64,000 nt of DNA from Roseovarius spongiae (GTDB taxonomy: Bacteria; Pseudomonadota; Alphaproteobacteria; Rhodobacterales; Rhodobacteraceae): contig NZ_RAPE01000002.1 in the NCBI RefSeq assembly GCF_003651245.1, forward strand, positions 186,001 to 250,000, given 5' to 3'. Numbering within the stretch: position 1 is the stretch's first letter; each line of letters starts with the position of its first letter. A model generated the notes under the pieces. It searched no databases. It saw only the letters and a program-made list of their open reading frames with translations, and had not been told where the DNA came from. A program made the position numbers and the translations under genes. This document shows positions 41,804 through 50,183 of the stretch, one piece after another.

Positions 41804-42819
41804 AGGGGCGAATGGCCGTGCTGGATCATATGGGTGGGGCCGAGGCCGCGGCGCTGCTGGTCGACGGCGTACTCGACGATCTGCTGATCGACGGCGACGG
41901 CCCGCGCCCCGGGACCATTTACCGCGCCATCGCCGACCGCCCGGTCAAGGGGCAGGGCGGGATCTTTCTGCGCACGCCCGACGGCTCCGCCTTCCTGCGC
42001 CAGGTCCGGGGCGTGTCCCCCGGCCAGTCGCTGCTGGTGCAGGTCACGGGCCACGCGGAGCCCGGCAAGGCGATTCCGGTCACGCAGAAGCTGCTGTTCA
42101 AGAGCCGCTACGCTATCGTCACGCCCGGCGCGCCTGGCCTCAACGTGGCGCGCGGCATCAGGGACGAGGCGCGCCGCGACGCGCTGCTCGAGCTCGCGCA
42201 CGAGGCGATGGAGGGGGCGGATTTCGGGCTTATCCTGCGCTCGGCCAGCGCGACGGCGGAGGCCGGCGAGATCGCCGAGGACATCCGCGCGATGGTCGAC
42301 CTCGCCCATACCGTCCTGACGGACGAGGGCGCCGGCGCCGAGGTGCTGACCGAAGGCGACGCGCCGCACGCGCTGGCCTGGCGCGACTGGGAGGTGGACA
42401 TGGTGTATCGCGCGCCCGGCGGGTTCGAGGCGCTGGACGTGCTCGACCAGGTTGAGAGCCTGCGCAGCGCGCGCGCGCCGCTTGCCGGCGGCGGCGCGTT
42501 CTACGTGGAGCCGACGCGCGCATTGGTGGCGGTCGACGTGAACACCGGTGGCGACGCCAGCCCGGCGGCCGCGCTAAAGGCGAACATGGGCTGCGCGCGC
42601 GCGCTGCCCCGCCAGTTGCGGCTGCGCGGCCTCGGCGGGCAGATCACGCTCGACCTCGCCCCGATGGCGAAGAAGGACCGCCGCCAGTTCGAGAACGCGC
42701 TGCGGGCCGCGTTCCGCGCCGATCCGGTCGACACCGTGCTTGTCGGCTGGACGCCGCTGGGCCATTACGAGCTGCAGCGCAAACGCGACCGCCTGCCGCT
42801 GGAGGAGCGCCTGCCATGA
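41800..42819 (+). CDS. Ribonuclease E/G family protein (short form)
   Basis: A 339-aa protein, shorter than Escherichia coli RNase G (489 aa). It keeps an S1-like N-terminus ([29 protein letters not shown]), the RNase H-like part, and the catalytic block [14 protein letters not shown], where the Asp residues bind Mg2+, then [15 protein letters not shown]. The C-terminal zinc-link region seems lacking, so oligomerisation may differ. It overlaps maf and yacG by 4 nt each, so the three are coupled. Confidence 0.88.
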   Translation: MKGRMAVLDHMGGAEAAALLVDGVLDDLLIDGDGPRPGTIYRAIADRPVKGQGGIFLRTPDGSAFLRQVRGVSPGQSLLVQVTGHAEPGKAIPVTQKLLFKSRYAIVTPGAPGLNVARGIRDEARRDALLELAHEAMEGADFGLILRSASATAEAGEIAEDIRAMVDLAHTVLTDEGAGAEVLTEGDAPHALAWRDWEVDMVYRAPGGFEALDVLDQVESLRSARAPLAGGGAFYVEPTRALVAVDVNTGGDASPAAALKANMGCARALPRQLRLRGLGGQITLDLAPMAKKDRRQFENALRAAFRADPVDTVLVGWTPLGHYELQRKRDRLPLEERLP

Positions 42820-43010
42820 CCTGCCCGATCTGCAAGCGGCCCACGGTCGCGAGGTTCCGCCCGTTCTGCTCCGGGCGCTGCGCGGATGTCGACCTCGGCA
42901 AGTGGCTGGGCGGCGAATATGCCGTCCCCTCGCGCGACCCGGAAGACATGGAGGAGGCGGCGGAAGCCGCCGCGCAGGAGCGCGAGGGGTCCATTGCCAA
43001 GCCTCGCTGA
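42816..43010 (+). CDS. yacG: DNA gyrase inhibitor YacG
   Basis: A 64-aa zinc protein with Cys3-x2-Cys6 and Cys18-x3-Cys22 ([28 protein letters not shown]). The tail is acidic. YacG binds GyrB and blocks DNA binding by gyrase in Escherichia coli. It is the last gene of the maf-RNase G-yacG unit; tRNA-Phe follows. Confidence 0.95.
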   Translation: MTCPICKRPTVARFRPFCSGRCADVDLGKWLGGEYAVPSRDPEDMEEAAEAAAQEREGSIAKPR

Positions 43011-43028
43011 AATAATTGCCGATCCCTC

Positions 43029-43057
43029 TGGACAGCCGCCCACCCCTCGCCTAGAAC
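43029..43057 (+). promoter_or_regulatory. Candidate promoter of tRNA-Phe
   Basis: TGGACA (43029-43034) and TAGAAC (43052-43057), 17 nt apart, about 33 nt before the tRNA. Confidence 0.5.
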
Positions 43058-43089
43058 GCGCTCACCCGAACGCCGCCGCGTTCACCCGT

Positions 43090-43164
43090 GCCCGGGTAGC
43101 TCAGGGGTAGAGCAGTGGATTGAAAATCCTCGTGTCGGTGGTTCGATTCCGCCCCCGGGCACCA
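43090..43164 (+). tRNA. tRNA-Phe (anticodon GAA)
   Basis: A 75-nt cloverleaf: 7-bp acceptor stem GCCCGGG/CCCGGGC, D arm GCTC/GAGC, anticodon loop TTGAAAA (GAA reads UUC/UUU), T arm GGTGG-TTCGATT-CCGCC, discriminator A and encoded CCA. The anticodon stem GTGGA/TCCTC holds one U-U mismatch. The sequence is very close to other bacterial tRNA-Phe. No integrase or attachment duplicate lies beside it. The 153 nt to the next gene (43165-43317) shows nothing else. Confidence 0.97.
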
Positions 43165-43317
43165 TTCCTTCAGTTAACGCATTGGTGTTATTTCAGATTC
43201 TCGCAAGTGCTTGGAGCCAAAACCATGCCGGCGACCGTTTCACGCATGTTTACCTTCGGCGAGACGGGGCGATCTCGAACGGTCAACACATTAAGACTGA
43301 GGTTGTAGGCTGCGGGA

Positions 43318-46300
43318 TCAGTGGAAATCCCGACTTGGGAAGAGTTTCTTCGCCTGCTCGCGTGGATGGCGCGAATTTGCGCGAGGGCTGCCGCGGGGCA
43401 GGCGGCGCGCATCGTCGGTGCGACCGCCATCGGTCCCGGCCGGCGCGCCGTGGCCGAGGGTCCCGAGCAGGGGTGAGACGTCTTCGATATTCTCGGCGAT
43501 CAGATGGACAACCTGACCCTTGCGTTCGATCCTGCCAGTGACGCACAGGAGCCGCCCGGCAATGACCGCCTTGCGGAACCTTTCGTAGATCTTGCGCCAG
43601 ACCACGATGTTGGCGGCGCCGGTTTCGTCCTCCAGCGTCAGGAAGACCACCCCCGAGGCGGTGCCGGGGCGCTGGCGGGTGATGACGAGGCCGGTGACGG
43701 TGATGCGGCCCTTGGTCTGCGCGAGGCGCTCATGGGGCAGGCTTTTCGGCAGACGGGGGCGGAGCAGCTCCAGCGGATGGGCGCGCAAGCTGAGGCGCAG
43801 CGAGAGGTAATCCTCGATCACCTCCTGGCCCAGCGTCATGTCGGGCAACGCGGCCTCGGGCTCTGCCGCGCCCTCGCCATCCGCGCCGAAAAGCGGCAGG
43901 GGCTTTGGCGCGCGCAGGGCGCGGGCGGCCCAGAGCGCGGCGCGGCGGCTCTGGCCGATCGATGCGAAGGCGTCAGCCTCGGCCAGCCGCTCCAGCGCCT
44001 TGGGCGGCACCCCGGCCCGGCGCCAGATGGCCTCGACATCCGGGTAGCCATTGCCGCGCGCCGCCTCGATCCAGTCCGCATCCTCCTCGCGCATCCCCTT
44101 GATCTGCCGGAACCCGAGCCGCAATGCCAGCTCGCCGTCGGGGCGCGGCTCCAGCGTGCAATCCCAGACCGAGTGGTTGACCGAAACGGGGCGCAGCTCG
44201 ACGCCATGATCGCGGGCGTCCCGCACCAGTTGCGCCGGGGCGTAGAAGCCCATCGGCTGGCTGTTCAGCAACGCGCAGGTGAAGACCGCCGGATGATGGC
44301 ATTTGAGCCAGGCTGAGACATAGACCAGCCTCGCAAAGCTGGCCGCGTGGCTTTCGGGAAAGCCGTAAGATCCAAACCCCTCGATCTGCGCGAAACAACG
44401 TTCGGCGAAATCCGCCTTGTGGCCGCGCGCCAGCATGCCCGACACGAACCGCTCGCGGAAGGCGCCGATAGTGCCCATGCGCTTGAACGTGGCGAGCGAG
44501 CGGCGCAGGCGGTCGGCCTCGGCCGCCGTGAAGCCGGCGGCGACCACGGCGATCTGCATCGCCTGTTCCTGAAACAGCGGCACGCCATAGGTGCGCCCCA
44601 GCACCTCCATCAGCGCGGGGCCGAGGTCTTCGACCTTCTCGCGGCCCTCGCGGCGGTTGATGAAGGGGTGCACCATGCCGCCCTGGATCGGGCCGGGGCG
44701 CACGATGGCGACCTCGCAGACCAGGTCGTAGAACTTGCGCGGCTGCATCCGGGGCAGGAAATTGAGCTGCGCGCGGCTTTCGACCTGGAAAACGCCGATG
44801 GCGTCGGCGCGGCACAGCATGTCGTAAACCGCGTCGTCCTCGGACGGGATATTGGCGAGCGTCAGGTGCTGCTGGCGATGGTCGGCGAGAAGACCAAAGG
44901 CCTTGCGGATGCAGGTCAGCATGCCGAGCGCCAGGATATCGACCTTCAACAGCCCGAGCGCGTCGATGTCGTCCTTGTCCCATTCGATGATCGTGCGATT
45001 CTCCATCGCCGCGTTCTCGATCGGGCAGAGCTCATCGAGCCGACCATGGGTGATGACGAAGCCGCCGACATGCTGGCTGAGATGGCGGGGAAAGCCGATG
45101 ATCTCGCGGATCAGTCTTGCGGCCAGCGCCACGCGGGCGTCGGCGGGATCGATGCCGGCGTCGCGCATCCGCTCCTCGCCCGGCGCGCTGGACGACCAGC
45201 CCCAGATCTGCCCGGAAAGCCGGGCGATCACGTCCTGGCTGAGGCCCATCACCTTGCCCACCTCGCGGATGGCGGCGCGCGAGCGGAAATGGATCACGGT
45301 CGCGGTCAGGCCGGCGCGGTGACGGCCATAGCGTTCGTAGATCCATTGGATCACCTCCTCGCGGCGCTCATGTTCGAAATCGACGTCGATATCGGGCGGC
45401 TCGCCGCGCTCCTTGCTGATGAACCGCTCGAAGATGAGGGTGATCGACTCGGGCGGCACCTCGGTCATGCCCAGCAGGTAGCAGATTACCGAATTGGCCG
45501 CCGATCCCCGCCCCTGGCAGAGGATTCCGCGCGAGCGTGCGAAAGCCACGATGTCATGCACAGTCAGGAAATAGGGGGCATAGCCCATTTCGCCGATCAG
45601 CCGCAGTTCCTTTTCCACGCGTCCGGTGATCTTGGCGGGCGGCCCTTCGGGATAGCGCCAGTGCAGCCCTTCGCGGGCCAGCCGTTCCAGCCGGGCCTGC
45701 GCGGGCTCGCCCTCCACAGCCTCGTCGGGATAGTGATAGCGCAGGTCATCAAGGCGAAAGGCGCAGGCATCGGCAATTTCCAGGGTGCGGCGGAGCGCGG
45801 CGGGATGACGGTGAAACATCCGGGCCATCTCTTCCGGCGCTTTCAGCCGGCGTTCGCCATTGGTCAGCCGCTGGGTGCCGATAGTGTCGATGGTGCACCC
45901 CTCGCGGATGCAGGTCAGCACATCGGCCAAGGGGCGGCGCGCGGCGCGATGCATCAGCACATCGCCCACGGCCACCATGGGCTGCCCGGTGGCCTGCGAA
46001 ACCTGTGCGAGCCGGTCGAGCCGCGCCGGATCGCGCCCGTCATAGCGCGGGGCGGCGCCCAGAAAGCAGCGCCCCGGGAAGGCGCGCAGCACCTGGCGCA
46101 GATCGTCCGCCGCGTCTTCGACCGTCTCCAGCGGGTCTGGCGGCAGCGCGATCAGCACCATGTCCTTGCCCCAGTCCAGCAGGTCGGCGCGCGTCAGGCG
46201 GCACTCGCCCTTCTCGGCGCGCCGCTTGCCGAGCGAGAGCAGGCGGGTCAGCCGCGCCCAGGCGGCGACATCGGTGGGCAGGGCCAGCCAGTCCACCGCG

Positions 46301-46659
46301 CTGTCTGCCAGCACCAGCCGCGCGCCCGCGATCAGCTTTGGCAAGGCGCGGTCGGCGGGGATCAGCGGGCCGTCCTCGCGCAGGCGCAGGGTCTGGCGGC
46401 TGGAAGGATCGGTGACCTGCCGCGACCGAACGGCCGGGCCTTCGCGCGCCGTCCCGCCGGCCTGCGCTTCCTCGCGCAGCCGCTCCAGTTCCTTCAGCGC
46501 GGAGAAGGCGCGCACTACGCCCGCGACCGAATTGCGGTCGGTGATGGCGATCGCGGCAAGACCCAGCTCGGTCGCGCGCGTCACCAGTTCCTCGGGGTGC
46601 GAGGCGCCGCGCAGGAAGGTGAAATTGCTGGTCACGCACAGCTCGGCATAGGGACTCAT
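43318..46659 (-). CDS. dnaE2: Error-prone DNA polymerase DnaE2 (ImuC)
   Basis: A 1113-aa C-family polymerase from ATG 46659, overlapping the imuB stop (ATGA). The N-terminal PHP domain begins YAELCVTSNFTFLRGASHPE; the palm has GRGSAANSVICYLLGM and the catalytic aspartates of PDIDVDFEHERR; an OB-fold follows near the C-terminus (RITVTGLVITRQRPGTASG, VFLTLEDETG). It does translesion synthesis with ImuA and ImuB under SOS control. Length is typical of DnaE2. It is the last gene of the SRAP-imuA-imuB-dnaE2 unit. Confidence 0.97.
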   Translation of the reverse strand: MSPYAELCVTSNFTFLRGASHPEELVTRATELGLAAIAITDRNSVAGVVRAFSALKELERLREEAQAGGTAREGPAVRSRQVTDPSSRQTLRLREDGPLIPADRALPKLIAGARLVLADSAVDWLALPTDVAAWARLTRLLSLGKRRAEKGECRLTRADLLDWGKDMVLIALPPDPLETVEDAADDLRQVLRAFPGRCFLGAAPRYDGRDPARLDRLAQVSQATGQPMVAVGDVLMHRAARRPLADVLTCIREGCTIDTIGTQRLTNGERRLKAPEEMARMFHRHPAALRRTLEIADACAFRLDDLRYHYPDEAVEGEPAQARLERLAREGLHWRYPEGPPAKITGRVEKELRLIGEMGYAPYFLTVHDIVAFARSRGILCQGRGSAANSVICYLLGMTEVPPESITLIFERFISKERGEPPDIDVDFEHERREEVIQWIYERYGRHRAGLTATVIHFRSRAAIREVGKVMGLSQDVIARLSGQIWGWSSSAPGEERMRDAGIDPADARVALAARLIREIIGFPRHLSQHVGGFVITHGRLDELCPIENAAMENRTIIEWDKDDIDALGLLKVDILALGMLTCIRKAFGLLADHRQQHLTLANIPSEDDAVYDMLCRADAIGVFQVESRAQLNFLPRMQPRKFYDLVCEVAIVRPGPIQGGMVHPFINRREGREKVEDLGPALMEVLGRTYGVPLFQEQAMQIAVVAAGFTAAEADRLRRSLATFKRMGTIGAFRERFVSGMLARGHKADFAERCFAQIEGFGSYGFPESHAASFARLVYVSAWLKCHHPAVFTCALLNSQPMGFYAPAQLVRDARDHGVELRPVSVNHSVWDCTLEPRPDGELALRLGFRQIKGMREEDADWIEAARGNGYPDVEAIWRRAGVPPKALERLAEADAFASIGQSRRAALWAARALRAPKPLPLFGADGEGAAEPEAALPDMTLGQEVIEDYLSLRLSLRAHPLELLRPRLPKSLPHERLAQTKGRITVTGLVITRQRPGTASGVVFLTLEDETGAANIVVWRKIYERFRKAVIAGRLLCVTGRIERKGQVVHLIAENIEDVSPLLGTLGHGAPAGTDGGRTDDARRLPRGSPRANSRHPREQAKKLFPSRDFH

Positions 46660-48155
46660 GCGAATTCCCCTTGCGCGAACCAGTGCTGTGCGGCCCAGGC
46701 GGTGGCCTGCGGCGTGTGGAAGAGCCACAAGCGCGGCCCCTCGCGCGTCTCCACCCGCCAGTAATCGCGCAGGCCCGTGCGCCAGGCGGGATCGTCAAAC
46801 CACCATTCCGGCGCGATTCGCTCCGGTCCGGTGGCGCGCAGCGTGGTGAAACCCATGCGCCGCCAGCGAAAGGCGGAGGGCGGATGGCCGCGCCGGTTGC
46901 CGCCCCGTGGCGTCACCGGCTCGGGCGGGAAGATGATGATCGGACGCTCCGGGCCGCGATGGGGCGGCGGCGTCTCGGGCGCGCTGTGGGCGGCGGGGGC
47001 GATGATGAAGCTGCGCTCGGGGATGTCGCTCTCGGCCGGCAGCAGTCGCAGCACCCGGTCGAACCCGAGCCGGTTGCCGAGCGAGGAGAAGAGATCAGCC
47101 AGCGCGTCCTCGCGGGCTATCGTTCGCGACCCGCCGATCTGCTCGGGCGCCAGAGGTTCGGTCACATGGGCCGTCAGGCGCATCGCCTCGATCCCGAACC
47201 CGGCGTCAACCTCGTCGATGCCTTTCGCAAAGAGCGCGGCAATACGGTTCGCATCGCGCATCGCGCGCGCCAGGCCGATCTCGACCTCGGCCTTTTCGTG
47301 ATCCACCCGATGCAGCTCCAACCGCAACCGTCGCGCGCCGCGTTCGTGCTGGGTGAGCATAGCGCAGAGCCGTTCCAGCAGCCGGGTCAGACCTGCCGTC
47401 ACGTCCGCGTGCAGGCCGATCGGCTCCGGCAGGGTCATGCGTATGCTGAAACGCGGCAGCTCGGCCTCAGGCGATATCGGCTCGGGCTGGTGCCCGAGAG
47501 CCTGGTCGAGCCGCAGCATCAGACCGGAGCCGAAGCGGCGCGCAAGCGGGGCCCGAGGTTGACTGATCAGATCGGCAATGCGCGCCAGCCCCATGCGTCC
47601 GAGCGCCAGCGCCGTCGCCGCGTCGATCCGCAGAGCGGAAACGGGCAGGGCGCCGACGCCATCCGCCAGCGCGCCTTCCGGTATGATGCCGCCGCCGTGA
47701 CGGGCCAGCGCATGGGCCGCGCCGCGGGTTTCGGCAATCGCACTGGCCGCACTGAGGCCGGCGCGGGCGAGGCGCGCGTGCAGATCGGCGCGCAGTTCCG
47801 CCTCGCCGCCGAAGAGATGAGGCACGCCGGTGATGTCGGCCACCAGCCCGTCGGTCCCGTCGCGCGCCACCATCGGCGCATAGCGCCCCGCCCACCGCCG
47901 CAGGGCGGCCAGCGCCGCCGCCTCGCGCCTCAGGTCGGCGGGCCGGGTGATGAGGCCGGGGCAGATCGCGCGCGCGTCGGCCAGCGCCATGCCACGGTGC
48001 AACCCCCGCGATTCGGCCTCTGCGTTCAGGCAATGCAGATGATCGGCGTTCCCCGACCGAAGGATCAGGGCGAAGGCCCCTTCAACGGGGCGCCTGCGCA
48101 GGCTGGTTTCGCTCGCCAGTCGCGCAAACCAGATGCAGAGCAGTCGTCTTACCAT
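46656..48155 (-). CDS. imuB: Y-family polymerase-like protein ImuB
   Basis: A 499-aa protein from ATG 48155, chosen because ImuB proteins begin near RRLLCIWFARLASE; the ORF opens 30 codons earlier. The Y-family fold is kept (ARAICPGLITRPADL, GVGALPVSALRID, little-finger region), but the catalytic acidic residues are not: the first is within CIWFARL, where DinB has D-M-D-C. ImuB is an inactive hub that joins the sliding clamp, ImuA and DnaE2. Its first 74 nt overlap imuA. Confidence 0.93.
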   Translation of the reverse strand: MVRRLLCIWFARLASETSLRRRPVEGAFALILRSGNADHLHCLNAEAESRGLHRGMALADARAICPGLITRPADLRREAAALAALRRWAGRYAPMVARDGTDGLVADITGVPHLFGGEAELRADLHARLARAGLSAASAIAETRGAAHALARHGGGIIPEGALADGVGALPVSALRIDAATALALGRMGLARIADLISQPRAPLARRFGSGLMLRLDQALGHQPEPISPEAELPRFSIRMTLPEPIGLHADVTAGLTRLLERLCAMLTQHERGARRLRLELHRVDHEKAEVEIGLARAMRDANRIAALFAKGIDEVDAGFGIEAMRLTAHVTEPLAPEQIGGSRTIAREDALADLFSSLGNRLGFDRVLRLLPAESDIPERSFIIAPAAHSAPETPPPHRGPERPIIIFPPEPVTPRGGNRRGHPPSAFRWRRMGFTTLRATGPERIAPEWWFDDPAWRTGLRDYWRVETREGPRLWLFHTPQATAWAAQHWFAQGEFA

Positions 48156-48660
48156 TCCAATTCGTGGTCCAGGTTCCCAGTGTTCCCTTTTTGTTCTTTT
48201 TAAGTTCCCACCGATGCAGAGTCGAGTCCCCGCCATCGCCCGCAATCGGCGCGCAGCGCCAGCGCGTCTCGGCCGCGTTGCTGCCCTGGTCTTCGCGGAT
48301 CAGCATCAGGCCGCTGGTCCGCCCCGCCTCCGCCGCCAGTTGCAGGCGTCTCCCGGCGATCAGCGACAGGGGTTTCTCCGGCTCGGCGATGACCAGCGCG
48401 ACGCCAGGCGAGCGCAGGCATTCTTCGACGCTCCAGAGCAGGTCAAGCTCATTGGCCGGGCGGAGGATGTGCAGCCGCGCGCCCACGCCTTCGGGCAGGC
48501 CGCGCAGCATCGGCAGATGCGCCGCATGGGTCGGCAGCACCCAGATCAGCGGTCCATCGTGCCGCGCCGCCTGCCAGAGCGCAAAGGCGCGCCTCCCGGG
48601 GCCTTCGGCCTCATGCACTCGCGCCGGGGCGAGGGCGGGGGGTGCTGTCTCATCCGCCAT
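48082..48660 (-). CDS. imuA: ImuA-like mutagenesis accessory protein
   Basis: A 192-aa protein upstream of imuB. It matches the ImuA pattern (FALWQAARHDGPLIWVLP, LHILRPANELDLLWSVEECLRS, VALVIAEPEK, LSLIAGRRLQLAAEAG, GSNAAETRWR), a RecA-like fold without a recognisable Walker A. ImuA assists ImuB and DnaE2 in damage-induced mutagenesis. The reading frame overlaps imuB by 74 nt and the SRAP gene by 11 nt. Confidence 0.88.
   Translation of the reverse strand: MADETAPPALAPARVHEAEGPGRRAFALWQAARHDGPLIWVLPTHAAHLPMLRGLPEGVGARLHILRPANELDLLWSVEECLRSPGVALVIAEPEKPLSLIAGRRLQLAAEAGRTSGLMLIREDQGSNAAETRWRCAPIAGDGGDSTLHRWELKKNKKGTLGTWTTNWNGKTTALHLVCATGERNQPAQAPR
48182..48207. promoter_or_regulatory. Three GTTC elements at 11-nt spacing upstream of imuB
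   Basis: GTTC at 48182, 48193 and 48204 gives two overlapping GTTC-N7-GTTC units, the alphaproteobacterial LexA form, 27-52 nt before the imuB start. They lie in imuA coding sequence and face opposite to the upstream LexA box, so they could be chance. Confidence 0.35.
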
Positions 48661-49327
48661 CTTCGCGCACCCCTTCGGCCACGATCTTCAGCATCCCGTC
48701 CGGCAACGGGCGTTGCAGGGTCAGCGCGATCTCCGGAGGCGCGGTCAGCCATGTGCGCCAGTCCTCGGGCCTGGTCAGGATCACCGGCATCGCCTTGGGA
48801 TGCACCGGGGCCACCTCGGCATTGGCCGGGCAGGTCAGGAAGCCGAACAGCTCGGCCGTCACCTCGCCCTCCTTCAGCTTGCGCACCGAGGTCCATTCCG
48901 TGCGCAGCCCGGCGAAAAAGCCGAGCGGCCGATCCTCGTCCAAGGCGAACCAGACCGGCGAATTGCGCGCAGCGTCCCGGCGCTGGTCAAGTTCCGAAAA
49001 GCTGGTGAACGGCACAAGGCAGCGATGCTCCACCCCCAGCCAGCGCCGCCAATGCGGCGAGGCCACGTTGCGGATGTTGGTCACGCCCTTGTCCACTCTC
49101 TTGCCCTCGAGGTATTTCGGCGGCGTCGGCATCCCCCAGCGCGCCATGCTCAGCCGCCAACCCTCGGCGCCGCTCCGGATGACGGGCGCGGAATAGTCCG
49201 GCCAGATACCCGGAAGCGCGGGCAGGTTGCCGGTCTCGTCGATGAACCCTTCGCCATCCTCCAGCATGTCGTCGAAGACATGCCGCATCGCGTCCTGGCT
49301 CTTGGTCTGGGAATAGAGATTGCACAT
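48650..49327 (-). CDS. SRAP/HMCES-like SOS peptidase (YedK)
   Basis: A 225-aa protein from ATG 49327, because the catalytic Cys2 (MCNLYSQ) must be N-terminal after Met removal. Other family points are MRHVFDDML, the basic CLVPFTSFSEL (Glu of the active site), and the His in VHPKAMPVILTRP. SRAP proteins cross-link to abasic sites in single-stranded DNA. It is the first gene of the SOS unit, directly behind a LexA box; its end overlaps imuA by 11 nt. Confidence 0.93.
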   Translation of the reverse strand: MCNLYSQTKSQDAMRHVFDDMLEDGEGFIDETGNLPALPGIWPDYSAPVIRSGAEGWRLSMARWGMPTPPKYLEGKRVDKGVTNIRNVASPHWRRWLGVEHRCLVPFTSFSELDQRRDAARNSPVWFALDEDRPLGFFAGLRTEWTSVRKLKEGEVTAELFGFLTCPANAEVAPVHPKAMPVILTRPEDWRTWLTAPPEIALTLQRPLPDGMLKIVAEGVREDGG

Positions 49328-49365
49328 GCAGGACGCTCGCTGGAATCGGCACGGGATTCGATCAG

Positions 49366-49380
49366 GAACAATGGCAGAAC
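49366..49380 (-). promoter_or_regulatory. LexA box of the SRAP-imuA-imuB-dnaE2 unit
   Basis: On the reverse strand GTTC-TGCCATT-GTTC, an exact GTTC-N7-GTTC, the LexA site of alphaproteobacteria, 39 nt before the SRAP start. Confidence 0.78.
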
Positions 49381-49418
49381 GCGGCGTCTCTGAAAAGACC
49401 GGATGTGGGCGGCTGGCC

Positions 49419-50183
49419 TTACCTGAAGGCAAGCAGACGTTCGGTGGTTTCGGGGTCGAGAAAGCCGGCGACGGTCGCCTCGGTCTCGATCCGCAAGGCG
49501 TTCTCGATATCCGATTGCGCCGTCGCGCCCAGCGCGCGTTTCATCAGCCGCACCGCGTTTGGCGGCAGCGCGGCGACCTCGCGCGCCACCTGCCGCGCCT
49601 CGTCCATCAGCGCGGCGTCCGGGGCCACGCGCCACGCCACCCCGGCCGCCAGCAGTTCGGGCGCGGTGTAGGTGCGCCCGAGGAACAGCATCTCGCGCGC
49701 CATCTGCAACCCGGCGAGCGCGGGCAGCAGCGCCGTCACCGCGCCGGTGACGAAAAGGCCGAGGCTCATCTCGGGGAAGAACCCCTTCGCGCTTTCGCCC
49801 CAGACGGGGAAGTCGCAGTTGATCGCCCACTCGAACCCGCCGCCCACGGCCCAGCCGTTGATCGCGCCGACGACCGGCTTTTCGCCAAAGGTGATGGCGC
49901 GGGTCGCGGCCTGGATCGACTCGACCAGATCGCGCGCCTCGGCCTCGGTCTCGGGATGGGTGTGCTCCTTGCGGTCGTCGCCCGCGCAAAAGGCGCGCCC
50001 CGCGCCGGTGAGGAGGATGACGCGGGTTTGCGGGCAGGCGTTGGCGTCGGCGAAGGCGCGCGCCACGTCGTCGATCAGCGCGCGGTTCATCGCGTTGAGG
50101 CTTGCGGGACGGTTGAGCGTGAGCTTGCGCACGCCGGTCTCGTCCAGTTCGCTCAGCACGGTGTCATAGGTGAAATCGCTCAT
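49419..50183 (-). CDS. Enoyl-CoA hydratase/isomerase (crotonase family)
   Basis: A 254-aa crotonase. The oxyanion-hole strands are AFCAGDDRKE and NGWAVGGGFEWA; a catalytic-type Glu is kept in GFFPEMSLGLFVTG. The second usual Glu site is altered, so hydratase versus another crotonase reaction is uncertain. It overlaps the CoA ligase gene by 4 nt. Together they could activate and process a carboxylic acid. Confidence 0.88.
   Translation of the reverse strand: MSDFTYDTVLSELDETGVRKLTLNRPASLNAMNRALIDDVARAFADANACPQTRVILLTGAGRAFCAGDDRKEHTHPETEAEARDLVESIQAATRAITFGEKPVVGAINGWAVGGGFEWAINCDFPVWGESAKGFFPEMSLGLFVTGAVTALLPALAGLQMAREMLFLGRTYTAPELLAAGVAWRVAPDAALMDEARQVAREVAALPPNAVRLMKRALGATAQSDIENALRIETEATVAGFLDPETTERLLAFR

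Noticed and set aside
43090-43317. tRNA-Phe as an integration site of a mobile element
   Set aside because: No integrase, no repeat of the tRNA 3' end and no change of composition nearby in the window.
43183-43317. Small genes after tRNA-Phe
   Set aside because: Short frames there lack ribosome binding sites and overlap the dnaE2 end; nothing protein-like.
44347-46764. 805-codon open frame on the forward strand
   Set aside because: Antisense to dnaE2, which has full family motifs; composition is of a shadow frame.
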